Source: Sarcocystis neurona (lineage: Eukaryota > Apicomplexa > Conoidasida > Eucoccidiorida > Sarcocystidae). Taken from it: a DNA stretch of 64,000 bases. Positions 60,352-64,000 of the stretch are shown here, in pieces. Location of the stretch: assembly GCA_000727475.1 (NCBI GenBank), contig KL647293.1, forward strand, positions 186,001 to 250,000, written 5' to 3'. Made by a program: the position numbers and the translations under genes. Within the stretch, counting starts at the first letter, position 1. Each line of letters opens with the position of its first letter. Below the pieces are notes generated by a model. It had not been told where the DNA came from and did no database searches. It saw nothing but the letters and a program-made list of their open reading frames with translations.

Positions 60352-63300
60352 ATGAGTCAGCTGGTCTGCGCGATCTCGGGCGTTGTGCCCGAGGAGCCGG
60401 TCTTCTGCGCGCGCACCGGGTTTCTCTACGAACGACGGCTTATTCAAAAACATATAGAGACGAGTGGCGTATGTCCCGTGTCCCAGCTCCCGCTCAAAAA
60501 AGAAGACCTGCTGGACGTGAAAGGTACGTGCTGCAGCAGCACGGCAGCGACACACACGCGGCCTGAGCAGCAGCAGGAGCCGCCCCAAAACTGGCGGCGG
60601 GGGTGGCGCGGCAGCGGTAGCAGCAGCAGAAGCGACAGCGGTCGCAGCGGCGGCGGGGCCGCAACAGGAGCAGCAGGAGGACAGGGGAGACAGCACAGCA
60701 GAGACAGAACAGAGCGACACAGCAGCGGTGGACGGAAGCGACCGGGGCAACTGCAGCGACACGAAAGCTGGGGGGGCGGACGGGAAGACAGGGTTCGAGC
60801 TGCGGGAGTTGGCGGGAAGTGGCGGCAGGAGCAGGAGCACCAGCAGGCGAAGGCAGCAGAAGCTGCGCAGGACGAGCAGCACCGCCGTGTGTGGCTTCGG
60901 CAGCAGCGTAGTAGTAGAAGCGACAGACGCAGAAGCAGCTCTACGAGGGGAGCAACAGGGACAGCAGCAGCAGGAGCAACTTTTGTCGCACTGCAGTGCA
61001 CAAAGTGTGGTCCACGGCTGTGTCGACTGGTGTGTCTGCGTCGCATTAAACCGACCCCACACATTTCTTTTTTATGTTCCGGTGGGGTGTCTCTGTTGAA
61101 AAGTCGCCAATTTGTAGGCAAGCGTGTGGGGCGCGCCCAGCGGTAGCTGCTGGTGTCGGTGTGTGGGAGCCGGCCGCAGGGGGAAGAGAGAAGACGCTGA
61201 CGCAAGCTTCCCAGCGGAGACAGCAGAAAAAAGCGGCTGACGCGACAGCACGGGCGTCGGGTAGCAACAGCAGCAGCAGCGAACAAGGAGAGGAAAAGAA
61301 GATGAGGTAGCAACAACGCAGCAGTCCGTGTGGAACCTCCTGACAAAGCATGCATCAGCAGCGGGTAGAGACATTGCTGCTGCTCCTGCTGCTGCTGCTA
61401 CGCGCCAGCGAAGAACGAGCATGTGCGAAAGGGGCCGCTGTTTCGGGGGGTTACGCGCGCAACGCGGACCTGCGCCTTGCTAGCGCATGCAGGGGGAAAG
61501 GATTTGCGCCAGCGAGGACTCCGTAGACTCCGTCGAAGAGTAACGAAGAGGGCGATAAATTATATATACACACACGTGTCTGGAGTGCGTGCGGCGTGGA
61601 ACGTAGGGCGTGTCTCCCCAGCCGTCGAGCCGGCTCGAGAGAAGACGGCATATTTTTGTCGCTGCGGAAAAGTGACCGGTGACACAGGCCTATTAACGTC
61701 GAAGCGTCTTCTCGATTAGGGAGAGGAAAGCCCTTTCTTAACGCATGCGCACAGATTCTTCGTCGCCCCGTCTCTCTTCTAGAAGGGGAAGGGAACGCAG
61801 CAGGGTTGTCAGGGGCCGATGCAGCAGCGCCTGGGGAAGCCTGCCGGAGACGGCTCTCTCTTTACGTATGTATAGAGACAAAGAAAGTGTGTGGTAGCAA
61901 CAGGCTCTTTCGTCGCAAATATATATACAGAGAGAGGAACGTTCTATTTGTTCCTGTCTGTCTTTGTACATATATGTCTGTCTCTTAAGACTTCTCTACC
62001 TATGTGTTGGCCCTATGTCTGTCCCCCTATATATCTCTCTCTACATACGTATATACATGTATGTCTATCACAGTGATTCTCTGTGTATTTTCCTATATAT
62101 GTATGTCTCCGCTCCGGTACCTTTTCTCTGCGTATGGCTGTCTCCATCTATTTCTCTTTCTCTTCGTCTACATATGTGTGCGGCTACCCTGTAAAATGCT
62201 CTCCCTATACATGTATATATGTATGTGTGCATAGCGCGACACATGTATGCAGGGGTCTTGCAGACAAGCGCATGCGCAAGTCACCCGTGTGAAGAGCAGC
62301 CTTCCCACTTTTTTGTGATGTGTTTTTGCGTCTCCGTGTCGCTCTGGTGCGATGGGTGGGACAGGCAGATCTTTTCATCGTATGTTTTGTTTCTGGCCGA
62401 CTTTCTCATGTTCTCCGGAAGCGAATAGTGCACTGTTCACCTATTTGCTGCAAGCTGCGTGGGTCTGCATCTCTGTCCTTCCTCCTGTGTCTGCTTTGTT
62501 TCTTCTTTTACTGCTCTGCAGCACCACGTGCCGCGCGACCGCGTCCTGTGACAGCAGCGTCAATACCCGGACTGCTGTCGCTCTTTCAGAGCGAGTGGGA
62601 CTCAACGATGACCGAAGTTTTCAAGCTGAAGCAGCACTTAGAAACCGTGAGTCTCCTGGCTCTTCTCCTTCCGCTGCTCCACACACCTTCTCACCTGCTT
62701 CGCGGCGCTGCTCTGCTCCTGCGCTGCGCTGATCTGCCGGTGCGCTGCCCCTTTGCTGCGCGGCGGCTGCCCTGATCTGCGCCTGCGCTGATCTGCTGTG
62801 CGCCGCTCTGCCGCTGCGCTGATCTGCTGGTGCGCTGCTCCTGGGCTGCTCTGCTGCTGCGCTGGTATGCTCCTGCGCTGATCTGCTCTGCTGTGCGCGG
62901 CTCTGCTGCTGCGCTGATCTGCTGCTGAGCTGCGGCTGCGCTGCGCTGCTCTCTTGCCGGTGTTTGCGTTGTCGTCAGTGTGGCTGCTCTGCTGCTGCTG
63001 TTGTGTGTGCTGTGACGGGTGTGGGGTGGCCCTGCAGCTGCTGTTGCTGCCAGAAAGGTGGACTGTATCTTGTTTCATCAGGACCGGTGGCAGCTGCTGA
63101 GTGTGTGCGTAGTAGAGTCGCTTTCAACGCAGTTTCCTTTTCTCTCGGCTTTTCCGGTTGAACGGGTGGGATGGCTGTAGAAGTTCTCCATCGCTCGTGA
63201 CGACATTCGACTGCCGCTGTTGCCGGCTTTTTCTCCGTTGCTCTCTCTTACTTACCCCACACACAGCTGCGCCAGTATGAGAACGCGTCTGCATCCGTCG

Positions 63301-64000
63301 TAAACGCTGCTGCTGCTGCTGCAACTGCCTGTCGTCTTCCAGCAGCAGTGCTGCTGCTGTTGATGGGATGTGGCGATTCCACCTTGTCTCGCGTCTGCTG
63401 CTGCTGTTGTCGGTCCTCCGTTCACGTCTTCTCGCAGTGTTTCTGCGGCTGTCGCAGTGGCCCGGCGTTGTTCGTGGTGACTGCTGCCTCCTCACAAATT
63501 TCCTTCCCACTCCGCTGCTGCTCCCACGCGCTCGCGTCTGACCACGGGTGATTCTTCCTCCCGGGTTCTTGTGGTATAGTATTGCTTTAGGTGTTGCTGA
63601 ATCTGTCGCGGCTGCTTCGCCTGCCCTGCTGCTTCCACTGCCGCTGTTGCTGTGGGGCTGCGCTGCCCCTGCGGCTGCACGCCGTTCCTGGTACCACGAC
63701 TGCGCCGGCATCTGCTGCTGCTGCTTCTGCCCTTTCTCCTCCTCCGGCGCCTGTGTCTCGCAGCCATGTATCCACATAGAAAGACGCACATGTATACATA
63801 TATGTGTGTAGACATAAATACATACGTGCGGCCATTCCTACACGAATGCAAATATATATATATAGGTCTGTGTGTGTATATTACCCATAAATAGATGACA
63901 GCAGGTGCCGATCCCGGCTCTGTCCCGTGTCTGTCTCTCTCTCACTTTCCCTGTGGTATAGCTGGCCGACGTGTGCGCGCGGACAACAGTGCGGAAGTGC
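60352..64000 (+). CDS. PRP19: Pre-mRNA-processing factor 19, U-box E3 ubiquitin ligase, 5' part, runs off right edge
   Basis: PRP19 is the core of the spliceosomal NineTeen complex and a U-box ubiquitin ligase in the nucleus. Exon 1 (60352-60523) starts MSQLVCAISGVVPEEPVF, followed by LYERRLIQKHI and GVCPVSQLPL, the standard PRP19 U-box (residues about 1-57). Exon 2 (62522-62646, phase-checked) reads RPRPVTAASIPGLLSLFQSE then EVFKLKQHLET, the conserved segment before the tetramerising coiled coil. Exon 3 is tentatively 63267-63299 (LRQYENASASV), again phase-consistent and matching the start of the coiled coil. The WD40 propeller should lie beyond the window. A pyrimidine-rich acceptor near 63960 may open the next exon, but its translation did not match PRP19 clearly. 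Introns 1 and 2 carry CAG-rich and TATA-rich repeats. Confidence 0.94.
62690..62965. repeat. Degenerate TGCTGCGCTGATCTGC tandem repeat in PRP19 intron 2
   Basis: About 270 bases made of repeated GCGCTGATCTGCTG and GCGCTGCTCTGCTG words without fixed period, starting about 45 bases after the donor of exon 2. Looks like a CTG tract that has diverged through GATC-containing variants. Confidence 0.8.

Noticed and set aside
60444..61355. Long minus frames opposite PRP19 exon 1 and intron 1
   Set aside because: Their amino end is antisense to the U-box exon and the rest is CAG-derived Leu/Pro sequence.
1..64000. Search for CRISPR arrays, insertion sequences, integrases and bacterial ribosome-binding sites
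   Set aside because: The window is intron-rich eukaryotic DNA; the repeats are micro- and minisatellites without spacer structure, and no transposase-like frame was seen.

Overview
The window looks like nuclear DNA of an apicomplexan coccidian, most probably an Eimeria species. Three lines of evidence support this. Protein-coding signal comes in short exons separated by GT-AG introns of about 0.1 to 3 kb. Interrupted CAG/CTG trinucleotide tracts occur in exons, introns and spacers, giving Gln, Ala, Ser or Leu runs depending on frame. Recognisable genes are eukaryotic: a SWI/SNF-type ATPase, a mitochondrial Rieske protein and a U-box PRP19. I saw no tRNA, rRNA, CRISPR or bacterial operon structure.

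Layout. (1) 1-7980, minus: amino-terminal part of a Brahma/SNF2-type chromatin-remodelling ATPase, running off the left edge just as the ATPase domain begins, in a CAG-rich setting. (2) About 8-25 kb: CAG-poor DNA rich in TA microsatellites and ACGTGTAC-like words, carrying minus-strand multi-exon genes for predicted secreted, cysteine-containing, beta-strand-rich proteins of unknown function. The best model is 13732-19800; others lie near 10.3-13.4 and 20.2-22.5 kb. (3) About 25-37 kb: mildly CAG-rich, minus-strand. It holds a glycine-zipper multipass membrane protein (exons phase-checked at 27.7-30.5 kb), a Pro/Ala/Val/Thr-rich exon (32.0-33.3 kb) that may be its amino-terminus, and several hypothetical proteins. 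(4) About 38-48 kb: again CAG-poor, with more minus-strand Cys-containing exons, one four-exon chain being phase-consistent at 38.3-39.5 kb. (5) 48522-54652, minus: complete five-exon Rieske iron-sulfur protein of mitochondrial complex III, with a large minisatellite in intron 1. (6) 54.7-60.3 kb: very CAG-rich spacer with overlapping long frames on both strands and no confident gene. (7) 60352-64000, plus: 5' part of PRP19, continuing off the right edge.

The three recognisable genes are housekeeping (chromatin remodelling, respiration, splicing/ubiquitin ligation) and are not functionally linked. Nearly every supported exon from 0 to 54.6 kb is on the minus strand; PRP19 is divergent from the Rieske gene. 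The notable unexplained content is the series of secreted Cys-containing proteins confined to the two CAG-poor segments.

Exon ends were read by eye from splice consensus plus phase continuity, and a coordinate may be off by one or two bases where no phase check is stated.
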